Positions 17,173 through 25,251 of a DNA stretch of 64,000 nucleotides are shown here, piece by piece. The stretch covers positions 119,265 through 183,264 of the forward strand of contig DAHUYE010000008.1 in assembly GCA_027315345.1 (NCBI GenBank). Reading direction: 5' to 3'. The stretch is from Actinomycetota bacterium. GTDB taxonomy: Bacteria > Actinomycetota > Acidimicrobiia > Acidimicrobiales > JAJPHE01. Position 1 is the stretch's first letter, and each line of letters begins with the position of its first letter. The notes beneath the pieces are model-generated. The model saw only the letters and a list, made by a program, of their open reading frames with translations. It was not told where the DNA came from and did not search any database. Position numbers and translations under genes: made by a program.

Positions 17173-18579
17173 TCAGACCCCGGCGGCCTTCTTGAGCTCG
17201 GCCAGGGATTCCTCGAAGTCCTCGGCCAGCTCCCAGATGTCGGGGATCGACTCCCGGCAGGCGATGAGACCGATGTCGACCCGGTCCATGTAGCTCATGA
17301 CCGTGACATTGAGGCCGGCGCCTTCCATGATCGGGCCCAGCGGCGCCATCACCGAGAGTTGGGCGCCGGCCATGTAGAGCGGGAAGGGTGGACCGGGCAC
17401 GTTGGAGATGATCACGTTGTGGATGGGCCGATGCCGGTCGGCCAGGTTCATCTCCGAATACAGCCGCATGGCCCGGGCGAACACCCCCGGAGCGGCAAAC
17501 TCGGCCCAGTTCTGCAACACGTCCGCTCCCAGGGCGTTGTGCTCCTCCTTGGCCCCCTTGGTCGCTCCGGCAATGGCCCGCAGCCGATCGGCCGGATCGT
17601 CCAGATCGGTGGCCAGGGAGACGAACATGGCCGAGACCTGATTGGCGCCATCGGAGGCACCGGGCTCATCGGAACGCACCGATATGGGCACCACGCTGAC
17701 GAGGGAAGCCTCCGGGACACCGCCATGATCGGCCAGGTAGCGGCGCAGGGCGCCTGAGCACAGGGCCAGCACCACGTCGTTGACCGTGGTCCCGAAGGCC
17801 TTCTTGACTGCCTTGATGTCGTCCAGGGCGAGAGTGCCCACGGCTACGGCCCGGTGCCCGGTGATGGCGCCGTTCCAGGGGGTACGGGGAGCGGAGAAGG
17901 GCGCGGCCATGCCCGAGCTGCCCTCCTGGCGCCGGCGGACCAGACCCCCCACCGAGCGGGCCGTGCCGACCAGGGTGGAAGCCAGACGGGCCGGCTGGCG
18001 GGTCATGGACCGGGCGGCGTAGCCCACCAGTTCCAGGTCGGAGGGGATCTTCTCCACCGCACGCGTCTCGGGCGCGGCGCCGTCCGTCCCGGCCGCCGGC
18101 TCGGGTTCCAGGTCGAAGAGGTGAACCATCATCTCGGCCCCGGTCACGCCGTCGATCAGGGAGTGGTGCACCTTGGCCAGGATGCCGATGCGTCCGTCCT
18201 CCAGGCCTTCGACCACCCACATCTGCCACATGGGCCGGCCCCGGTCGAGGGGCCGGCTGACGAAGTCTCCGGCCATCTCACTCAGCTCCCGGAGGCTGCC
18301 GGGGGCCGGGGCGGCCATCCGCCGCACATGGAAGTCGATGTCGAAGTCAGGGTCCTCGACCAGGACGGGATGATGGAGGCGGAAGGGAACCTGGACCAGC
18401 CGGCGGGTGAACATGGGGATGCGGGGCAGGCGGTCCTGGATCAGGGACTTGATGGTCTCGAAGCGGTAGCCCCCCTTCATGGAGGAGGTGTCGAAGACCC
18501 CGACCAGGGCGACGTGCATGTGCTGGCTGGGTGTCTCGGCGTAGAGAAACGCCGCGTCCAGCCCGGTCATTCTCTGCAT
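17173..18579 (-). CDS. wax ester synthase/diacylglycerol O-acyltransferase (WS/DGAT)
   Basis: Makes triacylglycerol or wax esters from acyl-CoA. The 468-residue protein has the catalytic HHxxxDG motif as HHSLIDG, and the family motifs VPISVRSDEP, NVIISNVPGPPFPLY and the N-terminal MTGLDAAFLY. AGAAAGG precedes the ATG at 18579; a second ATG three codons later is possible. The gene is convergent with the P450 gene. It indicates that carbon from lipids or sterols may be stored as neutral lipid, as in mycobacteria. Confidence 0.9.
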   Translation of the reverse strand: MQRMTGLDAAFLYAETPSQHMHVALVGVFDTSSMKGGYRFETIKSLIQDRLPRIPMFTRRLVQVPFRLHHPVLVEDPDFDIDFHVRRMAAPAPGSLRELSEMAGDFVSRPLDRGRPMWQMWVVEGLEDGRIGILAKVHHSLIDGVTGAEMMVHLFDLEPEPAAGTDGAAPETRAVEKIPSDLELVGYAARSMTRQPARLASTLVGTARSVGGLVRRRQEGSSGMAAPFSAPRTPWNGAITGHRAVAVGTLALDDIKAVKKAFGTTVNDVVLALCSGALRRYLADHGGVPEASLVSVVPISVRSDEPGASDGANQVSAMFVSLATDLDDPADRLRAIAGATKGAKEEHNALGADVLQNWAEFAAPGVFARAMRLYSEMNLADRHRPIHNVIISNVPGPPFPLYMAGAQLSVMAPLGPIMEGAGLNVTVMSYMDRVDIGLIACRESIPDIWELAEDFEESLAELKKAAGV

Positions 18580-18731
18580 GGATACCTTTCTGGCCCCGCC
18601 GGTGGTCCGGGGCGGTACCGGGAGATTCTGCCCGGTGGGGGTCCCGGCTGCCGGGCCGGAGGCGGGACGGGGCCGGTTCCGCCCAGCGGTAGGGGACCCG
18701 TGTCCGGGGCGGCGTCGCCAGCTACGGTCGA

Positions 18732-19520
18732 ATGGTGATCCTCGACCGCTTCCGCCTCGACGGCCGGGTGGCGGTGGTCACCGGCGGCAGCCGTGGCATC
18801 GGCGCTGCCTGCGCCGTGGGCCTGGCCGAAGCCGGAGCCGACCTGGTCATATCGGCCCGCACGGCCGGATCACTGGACCAGGTCGCTGGTCGCATCCGGG
18901 CTCTCGGACGCCGGGCCGAGGTGGTGGCCTGTGACCTGTCCGATCTGGAGAACCTGGCTCCCCTGGTGGAGGCCACTTCGGCGGCCTTCGGCCGGCTGGA
19001 CGTAGTCGTCAACAATGTCGGAGGGACCGCTCCCCGGCCTTTCACCCACACCCGGACGCGCCATCTGGGTGACGCCTTCGCCTGGAACGTTCTGACCGCC
19101 TATGAGCTGACCCGGGCGGCCGTGCCGCTCATGCTGGCCGGGGACGGCGGGTCGGTGATCAACATCTCCTCCGCCGCCGGCCATCTGCCCGAGAGGGGGT
19201 ATCTCGCCTACGGAACGGCCAAGGCCGCCCTCGACGCCCTGACCCGGTTCCTGGCCGCCGACCTGGGGCCCCGCATCCGGGTCAATGCCGTGGCCCCCGG
19301 AGCCATCGAGACCGAGGCCCTGGCCCCGATGTTGGAGGGCTCCATACGGGAGGGAATCATCGCCCGCACCCACACCCGCCGTCTGGGCCGGCCCGAGGAC
19401 ATAGCCGCCGCCGTTGTCTATCTGGCCTCCGAAGCCGGCAGCTTCGTGAGTGGCAAGGTGATCGAGGTGGATGGCGGGACCGAGGCCAACACCGTGCCCC
19501 TGGGCCTGGCCGATCTCTGA
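18732..19520 (+). CDS. short-chain dehydrogenase/reductase (classical SDR)
   Basis: An NAD(P)-dependent oxidoreductase of 262 residues. The cofactor motif is TGGSRGIG, the NNAG motif appears as NNVG, and the catalytic residues lie in INISSAAGHLPERGYLAYGTAKAA (split here: Ser of ISS, Tyr-x-x-x-Lys of YGTAK). The C-terminal SGKVIEVDGGTEA is typical of 3-oxoacyl reductase-like SDRs. It ends 16 bases before the double-domain CoA-transferase gene, so the two probably act in one pathway on an acyl-CoA. The substrate is unknown. Confidence 0.83.
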   Translation: MVILDRFRLDGRVAVVTGGSRGIGAACAVGLAEAGADLVISARTAGSLDQVAGRIRALGRRAEVVACDLSDLENLAPLVEATSAAFGRLDVVVNNVGGTAPRPFTHTRTRHLGDAFAWNVLTAYELTRAAVPLMLAGDGGSVINISSAAGHLPERGYLAYGTAKAALDALTRFLAADLGPRIRVNAVAPGAIETEALAPMLEGSIREGIIARTHTRRLGRPEDIAAAVVYLASEAGSFVSGKVIEVDGGTEANTVPLGLADL

Positions 19521-19536
19521 CCCGGAACAAAGCAGG

Positions 19537-21900
19537 ATGACCGAACCCCTGATCGGGATCCGGGTGGTGGAGTTCGCCTCTGGACTGGCCCCCGCCTACG
19601 CCGCCAAGCTGTTCGTGGATGCCGGGGCCGAGGTGTGGCTGGTCGAGCCCCCTACAGGTGATCCCCTCCGGGCCTGGTCGGCCTCCGGGGCCAGGCCGGA
19701 GGGCGAGGATGGCGCCCTGTTCAGCTTTCTGGCCGCTTCCAAGAGGTCGGTGGTCGGACGCCCCGGGGACGATCACGTCCGGCAGTTGGTGGCCGGGGCC
19801 GACCTGGTCCTCGAGGGCCTGCCCGTGGGGCAGGTCGAGGGAGCCGGGGGGTCCGGGGCCGCGCACCAGGTCATCACCTCCATCACCCCCTTCGGCCGGG
19901 GGTCCTGGCAGGAACGGCCGGCCAGCGAGCTGACCATCCAGGCCGAGAGCGGATCGCTGGCCGCCCGGCTCTACCCGGAAGGGGCCCTGCGGGCCGGGGG
20001 CCGAGTGAGCGAGTGGGCCGCCGGCGCCTATGCCGCCGCCGCTTCGCTGGTGGCGGTTCGCCACGCCCGGGGAGGAGGCGGAGGGACGCGGATCGACGTG
20101 TCGATGACCGAGGTGATGTGCATCTGCACCAATCTGTTCCTGGACCTGATGTGGGACCTCCTCGGCCGCCCCGACCTGGGCGAGATGGGGGCCTCCACCG
20201 AGTTCCCGGCGGTGGAGCGCAGCGCCGACGGCTGGGTCGGATTCAACACCAACTCGGCCCAGATGTTCGAGGACTTCCTGGTCCTGGTAGGCCGGAGCGA
20301 CCTGGCCGGTGATCCCTCGTTGCGCAACGATGCGGCCCGGCGGGAGGACCTGGAGCGCACCACCCGGGAGTGGTGCGCGGCCCGCACCAGCCAGGAGATC
20401 GTGGAACTGGCCGCCCTCCTGAGGGTGCCCGCCGTGCCGGTCGGCCACGGCGCCAACCTGGTGGACAACCCTCACCTGCGGGAGCGCCGGGCCTACGCCG
20501 TCAATCCGGCCGGCTTCACCTATCCCCGCCCCCCCTACCGTCTCAACGGCCGGACCCGCCCCGACGCCGGCCCCGCCCCGGCCCTGGGCGGCCACACCGA
20601 CGCCATCCCGGGACCGGCGAGTCCGGGTGCTCGCGCCGTTTCGGGCCCGGAGGGCGGAGGGGATGCTGCGGCCGGCTCTCCCCTGGCCGGGCTCAAGGTT
20701 CTGGACATGACCTGCTGGTGGGCCGGCCCGGGCGCCACCCAGCTCCTGGCCGGGCTGGGGGCCGAGGTGATCCACGTGGAGGCCATCCAGCGCATGGACG
20801 GCATGAGACCGGCGGCCACCCTGGTCTTCACCGACCGTGACCAGTGGTGGGAGTACAGCCCGTTCTTCCTCACCATCAACGTCAACAAGAAGGGCATCAC
20901 CCTCGACCTCGACACCACCGAGGGCCTCGACCTGGCCCGCCGCCTGGTCGGCTGGGCCGACGTGGTGGTGGAGAACTACACGCCCCGGGTCATGGAACGC
21001 TTCGGGCTGGACGCCCCCGGCCTGCACGCCATCAACCCGCAGGCGGTGGTGGTCCGCATGCCCGCCTTCGGCCTGGACGGTCCGTGGCGGGACCGGGTCG
21101 GCTTCGCCCAGACCATGGAGGCCATGTGCGGGATGGCCTGGGTCACCGGTGTGCCCGATGGTCCCCCCCGCCTGCCGAGGGGGCCCTGTGACCCCATCGG
21201 GGCCATGCACGCCGCCTTCGCCATCATGGTGGCCCTGACCGAGCGGGAGAGGACCGGCACCGGTCAGACGGTGGAGGCCGGCCTGCTGGAGAGCGGCTTG
21301 AACGTGGCCGCCGAGCAGGTCATCGAACACTCGGCCTACGGGCGGCTGCTGGGCCGGGAGGGCAACCGGTCACCGGAAGCGGTCCCGGAAGGGGTCTTCC
21401 TGGGCCGGGACGGCCGCCGTCTCGCTCTGTCGGTACAGACCGACAGCCAGTGGGCGGCCCTGACCCGGGCCCTCGGGAGACCCGACTGGGCCGCCGATCC
21501 GGCCCTCGGCTCCCGCTCCGGGCGCCGCCGGGCCGAGGACGCCGTGGAGGAGGCTTTGGCGGCATGGGTGTCGGAGCAGGATGCGGACCAGGCGGCCGGA
21601 CTCCTCCTCGGCCACGGCATCCCGGCGGCGGTGGTGGCCGACTTCCGCAACATGGCCTTTCACCCCCTCATGGTGGAACGGGGTTTTTTCGAGACCTGTG
21701 ACCATCCCGTGGTCGGGCCCAGGCCGATGTTCGGCATGCCCTTCCGTTACGACGGGGTGGAGCGCTGGATCCGCAGCCCGGCCCCCCTCCTCGGCCAGCA
21801 CAACCGCGAGGTGCTGGGCGGCATCCTGGGCCTGGAGGAGGCCGACATCGACCGGCTGGAGGGGGCCGGCGTGATCGGTACCCGGCCCGTCGGGATCTAG
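19537..21900 (+). CDS. double-domain family III CoA-transferase (CaiB/BaiF)
   Basis: A 787-residue tandem fusion of two CaiB-like domains (about 1-365 and 383-787). Family III enzymes move CoA between carboxylic acids through an aspartyl-CoA intermediate. In the second half the catalytic aspartate is present, D552 in GPCDPIGAMHAA. In the first half the aligned position is glutamate, E159 in GRVSEWAAGAYAA, so that domain may be inactive or altered. The ATG at 19537 follows an AGCAGG-type Shine-Dalgarno sequence. Length and layout recall M. tuberculosis Rv1866. It follows the SDR gene at 16 bases. Confidence 0.82.
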   Translation: MTEPLIGIRVVEFASGLAPAYAAKLFVDAGAEVWLVEPPTGDPLRAWSASGARPEGEDGALFSFLAASKRSVVGRPGDDHVRQLVAGADLVLEGLPVGQVEGAGGSGAAHQVITSITPFGRGSWQERPASELTIQAESGSLAARLYPEGALRAGGRVSEWAAGAYAAAASLVAVRHARGGGGGTRIDVSMTEVMCICTNLFLDLMWDLLGRPDLGEMGASTEFPAVERSADGWVGFNTNSAQMFEDFLVLVGRSDLAGDPSLRNDAARREDLERTTREWCAARTSQEIVELAALLRVPAVPVGHGANLVDNPHLRERRAYAVNPAGFTYPRPPYRLNGRTRPDAGPAPALGGHTDAIPGPASPGARAVSGPEGGGDAAAGSPLAGLKVLDMTCWWAGPGATQLLAGLGAEVIHVEAIQRMDGMRPAATLVFTDRDQWWEYSPFFLTINVNKKGITLDLDTTEGLDLARRLVGWADVVVENYTPRVMERFGLDAPGLHAINPQAVVVRMPAFGLDGPWRDRVGFAQTMEAMCGMAWVTGVPDGPPRLPRGPCDPIGAMHAAFAIMVALTERERTGTGQTVEAGLLESGLNVAAEQVIEHSAYGRLLGREGNRSPEAVPEGVFLGRDGRRLALSVQTDSQWAALTRALGRPDWAADPALGSRSGRRRAEDAVEEALAAWVSEQDADQAAGLLLGHGIPAAVVADFRNMAFHPLMVERGFFETCDHPVVGPRPMFGMPFRYDGVERWIRSPAPLLGQHNREVLGGILGLEEADIDRLEGAGVIGTRPVGI

Positions 21901-21936
21901 AACCCGGACCGGAGCGGCGTAGGACCGGAGCCGCGC

Positions 21937-22809
21937 CTAGGAGTCGAGCCCCAGCACCCGCAGGGCGTTGCCGCGCAGGAACTTGGGCCAGACTTCGTCC
22001 TTGAGGGCCACCCCGCCCATCTCGCTCATGATCCGCTCCAGGGAAAGGCCCATGGGGAAGTAACCGGCGTAGATGATCTTCTCGGCGCCCCGGGAGTTGG
22101 CGTAGTCGATGATGGCCTTGGGGTAGTACTTGGGGGCGAAGGCGCTGGTGGAGTAGTGCAGGCCCGGCCACTTGAGCATCAGCTTGACGGCCAACTCGGT
22201 CCAGGGCTCGCAGCCGTGGCGGGTCACGAAGATCAGCTCCGGGAAGTCGTACATGACCTCGTCGATCAACTCGACGTGCTGGGGGGCGAAGCGGAGGCGG
22301 GGCCCGGGCACCCCGGCGCAGCAGAAGATGGGCAGCCCCAGTTCCACGCACTTGGCGTAGATGGGGTACATCTTCTTGTCATTGATGGCCACCTGGGGGA
22401 AGGTGCCGGACGGGAAAGCCGTCACGGCCCGGACCCCGTAGGTCTCATACAGGCGGACCAGGTTCCGGATGGCCTCCATGCCCTCGTTGGGCTCGCAGCC
22501 GGCCGAGGGGATGAAGCGGTCGGGGTGGAGCTTGAGAGCCCTTTCCCCGTCCCCACCGCCGAGCCCGATCATCCCCTTCTCCACGCCCCAGCGGTCCATC
22601 TGATGCAGGGTGAAGGAGACCGGGTCCTCGGTCTCGATTTCCTTCTCTGGGACCTGCTTGAACATGTACTCGACGGGGAAGGCGAACTCCTCCTTGGACT
22701 GGGTGTCCTTGGTCTGGCGGGTTATGAAGGCGTAGGTCTCGGCCATGCGGTCCTTGTGAGGAAACCCGATCATGGTGTCGATGACCCCTATCCCCGCCGG
22801 CATGCCCAT
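21937..22809 (-). CDS. amidohydrolase-2 family metal-dependent hydrolase
   Basis: A 290-residue member of the amidohydrolase_2 (ACMSD-like) TIM-barrel family. It opens GVIDTMIGFPHKDR, so the usual N-terminal HxH pair is missing. Later residues include FVTRHGCEPW and IIYAGYFPMGLSLERIM, a degenerate form of the GSDFPH-type ending. The ATG at 22809 has GGGGAGGG about seven bases upstream. A start at 22884 would run into the divergent gene and its operator. It shares a 52-base control region with the next amidohydrolase. The substrate is unknown; hydrolysis or decarboxylation of a ring-derived acid is possible. Confidence 0.72.
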   Translation of the reverse strand: MGMPAGIGVIDTMIGFPHKDRMAETYAFITRQTKDTQSKEEFAFPVEYMFKQVPEKEIETEDPVSFTLHQMDRWGVEKGMIGLGGGDGERALKLHPDRFIPSAGCEPNEGMEAIRNLVRLYETYGVRAVTAFPSGTFPQVAINDKKMYPIYAKCVELGLPIFCCAGVPGPRLRFAPQHVELIDEVMYDFPELIFVTRHGCEPWTELAVKLMLKWPGLHYSTSAFAPKYYPKAIIDYANSRGAEKIIYAGYFPMGLSLERIMSEMGGVALKDEVWPKFLRGNALRVLGLDS

Positions 22810-22833
22810 GGCCGTTCCCTCCCCGTAGCCAAC

Positions 22834-22847
22834 TGGAACACGTTCTA
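22834..22847. promoter_or_regulatory. KstR-like operator palindrome (site 1)
   Basis: TGGAACACGTTCTA matches the mycobacterial KstR consensus TnnAACnnGTTnnA at every fixed position. It lies midway between two divergent amidohydrolase genes and just upstream of a TACAAT -10 box, so a bound repressor would block both. The regulator gene is not in this window. Confidence 0.65.
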
Positions 22848-22848
22848 C

Positions 22849-22854
22849 TACAAT
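22849..22854 (+). promoter_or_regulatory. -10 box for a leaderless amidohydrolase mRNA
   Basis: TACAAT lies seven bases before the ATG at 22862, and there is no Shine-Dalgarno sequence between. This spacing is that of leaderless transcripts, which are common in actinobacteria. The hexamer abuts the KstR-like palindrome. Confidence 0.5.
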
Positions 22855-22861
22855 TTCCTCC

Positions 22862-24091
22862 ATGCCAACGGGGAACCGCACCATCGACCGGGCCGACGGC
22901 CACTACACGGTGATCACCGCCGACAGCCACGCCGGAGGTAGCCACGCCGCCTACCGGGAGTACCTCGATCCCCGCTTCCACGAGGACTTCGACGCCTGGC
23001 GGGGCCGCTACAAGAACCCGTTCAAGGACCTGGGCGACACCCGGCGCTACCGGAACTGGGACAACGAGATGCGCAACGGCCAGCAGGAGGAGGACGGCAT
23101 AGTCGGAGAGGTCATCTTCCCCAACACCGTGCCGCCCTTCTTCCCCAGCTTCGTGCTCTTCGCTCCCCCGCCCGGCCCGGAGGACTACGACCACCGCCTG
23201 GCCGGCATCCGGGCCCACAACCGCTGGCTGGTCGACTTCTGCGCCGACTTCCCGGACCGGCGGGCCGGCATCGGCCAGATCTTCCTCAACGACATCGACG
23301 ACGCCATCGAGGACGTCAAGTGGATCAAGGAGCACGGCTTGAGGGGCGGCCTGCTGCTGCCCAACGTCCCCCCTGACGTCAAGTGGGTCAAGCCTCTCTA
23401 CGACCCCGCCTACGACCGGCTGTGGGAGGTCATCCAGGACCTGGAGGTCCCCATCAACGTCCATGGCGGGACGGGGGCGCCCAACTACGGGGACTACCCC
23501 TTCGCCATGCTCTTCTACATCAACGAGGTCGGTTTCTACTCCCAGCGGCCGCTGGTGCACTTCGTGCTGGGCGGGGTCTTCGAACGCTTCCCCCGGCTCA
23601 AGTTCGTGATCACCGAGACGGGCTGTGCCTGGGTGCCGCCGCTGCTGGCCCGGCTGGACAAGACCATCGACCAGATCCGACGCACCGGCCAGACGGGCGA
23701 GATCCGCTATGGCGATGAGCACAAGCTCAACCGCCTGGCCACGGAGTACTTCGCCGACTGCGTCTGGATGGGGGTGAGCCAGCCCGGTCCGGAGGACGCC
23801 GCCGTCCGGGCCCAGATCGGAGCCGACCGCTTCATGTGGGGCAGCGACTATCCCCACGATGAGGGGACCTACCCCTTCAGCCGGGAGCATCTGCGCCAGG
23901 TCTTCCCCGGCGTGGGCCCAGACGAGATGGCGCGCATCCTGGGGGAGAACTGCGCCCGGCTGTACGGCTTCGACCTGGAGAAGCTGGCGCCCCTGGCTGC
24001 CCGCTTCGGTCCCACCGTGGAGGAACTGGCCCGGCCCCTGGACCGCCTTCCGGACAACCCCAACGAGGCCCTGCTCAAGGCGGTCAGCTGA
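22862..24091 (+). CDS. amidohydrolase-2 family metal-dependent hydrolase
   Basis: A 409-residue TIM-barrel hydrolase. It has the N-terminal metal motif as DSHAG, EVIFPNTVPPFF, the strand-5 to strand-6 ligands around NVHGGTGAPNYG, a C-terminal GSDYPHDEGT holding the likely catalytic aspartate, and a closing LYGFDLEKL. It is clearly paralogous to the amidohydrolase at 60839-62074, sharing PNTxPPFF, AHNRWLVDFC and YGFDLE. Together with the KstR-like operator this ties it to sterol catabolism. The reaction is unknown; a C-C or lactone hydrolase or a decarboxylase are the main options. Confidence 0.78.
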   Translation: MPTGNRTIDRADGHYTVITADSHAGGSHAAYREYLDPRFHEDFDAWRGRYKNPFKDLGDTRRYRNWDNEMRNGQQEEDGIVGEVIFPNTVPPFFPSFVLFAPPPGPEDYDHRLAGIRAHNRWLVDFCADFPDRRAGIGQIFLNDIDDAIEDVKWIKEHGLRGGLLLPNVPPDVKWVKPLYDPAYDRLWEVIQDLEVPINVHGGTGAPNYGDYPFAMLFYINEVGFYSQRPLVHFVLGGVFERFPRLKFVITETGCAWVPPLLARLDKTIDQIRRTGQTGEIRYGDEHKLNRLATEYFADCVWMGVSQPGPEDAAVRAQIGADRFMWGSDYPHDEGTYPFSREHLRQVFPGVGPDEMARILGENCARLYGFDLEKLAPLAARFGPTVEELARPLDRLPDNPNEALLKAVS

Positions 24092-24104
24092 ACACGTTCA
24101 GCTG
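24085..24104. terminator. perfect palindrome between convergent genes
   Basis: Arms CAGCTGAAC (24085-24093) and GTTCAGCTG (24096-24104) are exact inverted repeats around a 2-base centre. They span the stop of the amidohydrolase gene and the short gap before the convergent ltp3-like gene. A 14-base direct repeat AAGGCGGTCAGCTG flanks it (24077-24090 and 24105-24118). It may act as a bidirectional terminator or a protein-binding site. The core AACnnGTT resembles the KstR-like sites, but the outer T/A positions do not match. Confidence 0.35.
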
Positions 24105-24111
24105 AAGGCGG

Positions 24112-25251
24112 TCAGCTGGACCGGAATATCCCCATGGCGAAGTACTGAGCCGCCCCACCGTAGGCCTGGGCCAGCGAGGTCCGGACGCCGTCGATCTGAT
24201 GCTCCCCGGCCGTGCCCCGGATCTGCATGGCCGCCTCGGCGAAGCGCACCATGCCCGAGGCACCGATGGCGTTGGTGGAAAGCACTCCACCGGACGGGTT
24301 GACGGGGAAGGCGCCGCCGATGTCGGTCTCACCGGAGTCCACCATCTTCCAGCCCTCGCCCGGGCCGGCGATGTCGTGGCCCTCCAGCCACATGGGCTCG
24401 TACCAGCTGAAGGGCACGTAGAGCTCGGCCATGTCGATCTCCCGGCGGGGATCGGTGATGCCGGCCTGGCGGTAGACGTCGTGGGCGCACTCCACCCCGG
24501 CCTGGGGCCGCACCGGGTTGCGGCCCGGGAACTGGCCCAGCTCGCTGCGCACGGACAGAGCGTCGATCCAGGCGGCCGGCTTGGAGGAGCGCCGGGCTCC
24601 GGCCTGGTTGGTCAGCACCACCGCGCAGGCCCCGTCCGAGGACGGGCAGGACTCATGGAACCGGAGGGGGTCCCACAACATGGGGGACTCCTTGACCGTC
24701 TCCAGGGTGATGTCGGGCATCTTGAGGTGGGCGTAGGTGTTCTTGGCCGCGTTCCGGCGGTCCTTGACCGCCACCATCCAGCCGATGTACTCGGGCGCCC
24801 CCGACTCCTCGATGTAGGCCCGGATCCACGGGGCGAAGGCGCCGCCGGCCCCGATGCCCCCGGAGCGGCCCCCAGCCAGGCCCCACTGGGCGTTGCCCTC
24901 CGACTGCTTCTCCCAGGACACGGCCAGCACCCGGTCATGGATGCCGGTGATGACGTGATGGGCGCCCACTATGAAAGTGGAACCGCCGACACTGCCGGCG
25001 GTGTGGACCCGCAGCAGCGGCTTTCCGGTGGCGCCTACGGCGTCGGCCAGGAATATCTCCGGCATGACCACGCCCTCGAAGGCATCCGGGGCCTTACCGA
25101 TGACGACGGCGTCGATGTCGCCAATGGAGAGTTCGGCATCCTCCAGGGCCCTGTCGATGGCTTCGCGGAGCAGACCTGGCATGGATACGTCATCCCGGCG
25201 CTTCTTGAAGTGGGTCTGGCCGATACCGATGACGGCACAACGCTCGGTCAC
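24112..25251 (-). CDS. ltp3: thiolase-fold lipid-transfer protein, Ltp3-like
   Basis: A 379-residue thiolase-superfamily protein lacking the usual catalytic cysteine: the region that normally reads CSSG is HTAGSVGGS. The C-terminal motif is NPSGGVLSTNAIGASG, with Asn-Ala in place of the His-Pro of true thiolases. Order and wording resemble Rv3523 (Ltp3). Ltp-type proteins with DUF35 partners act as retro-aldolases on steroid side-chain CoA esters, and Ltp3/Ltp4 of Rhodococcus are linked to C-24-branched sterol side chains. The GTG at 25251 overlaps the stop of ltp4 by one base. Exact substrate is inferred. Confidence 0.75.
   Translation of the reverse strand: MTERCAVIGIGQTHFKKRRDDVSMPGLLREAIDRALEDAELSIGDIDAVVIGKAPDAFEGVVMPEIFLADAVGATGKPLLRVHTAGSVGGSTFIVGAHHVITGIHDRVLAVSWEKQSEGNAQWGLAGGRSGGIGAGGAFAPWIRAYIEESGAPEYIGWMVAVKDRRNAAKNTYAHLKMPDITLETVKESPMLWDPLRFHESCPSSDGACAVVLTNQAGARRSSKPAAWIDALSVRSELGQFPGRNPVRPQAGVECAHDVYRQAGITDPRREIDMAELYVPFSWYEPMWLEGHDIAGPGEGWKMVDSGETDIGGAFPVNPSGGVLSTNAIGASGMVRFAEAAMQIRGTAGEHQIDGVRTSLAQAYGGAAQYFAMGIFRSS

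Noticed and set aside
24085-24104. Palindrome counted as a sixth KstR-like operator
   Set aside because: The outer T and A of TnnAACnnGTTnnA are C and G here, and it lies at gene ends rather than in a promoter.
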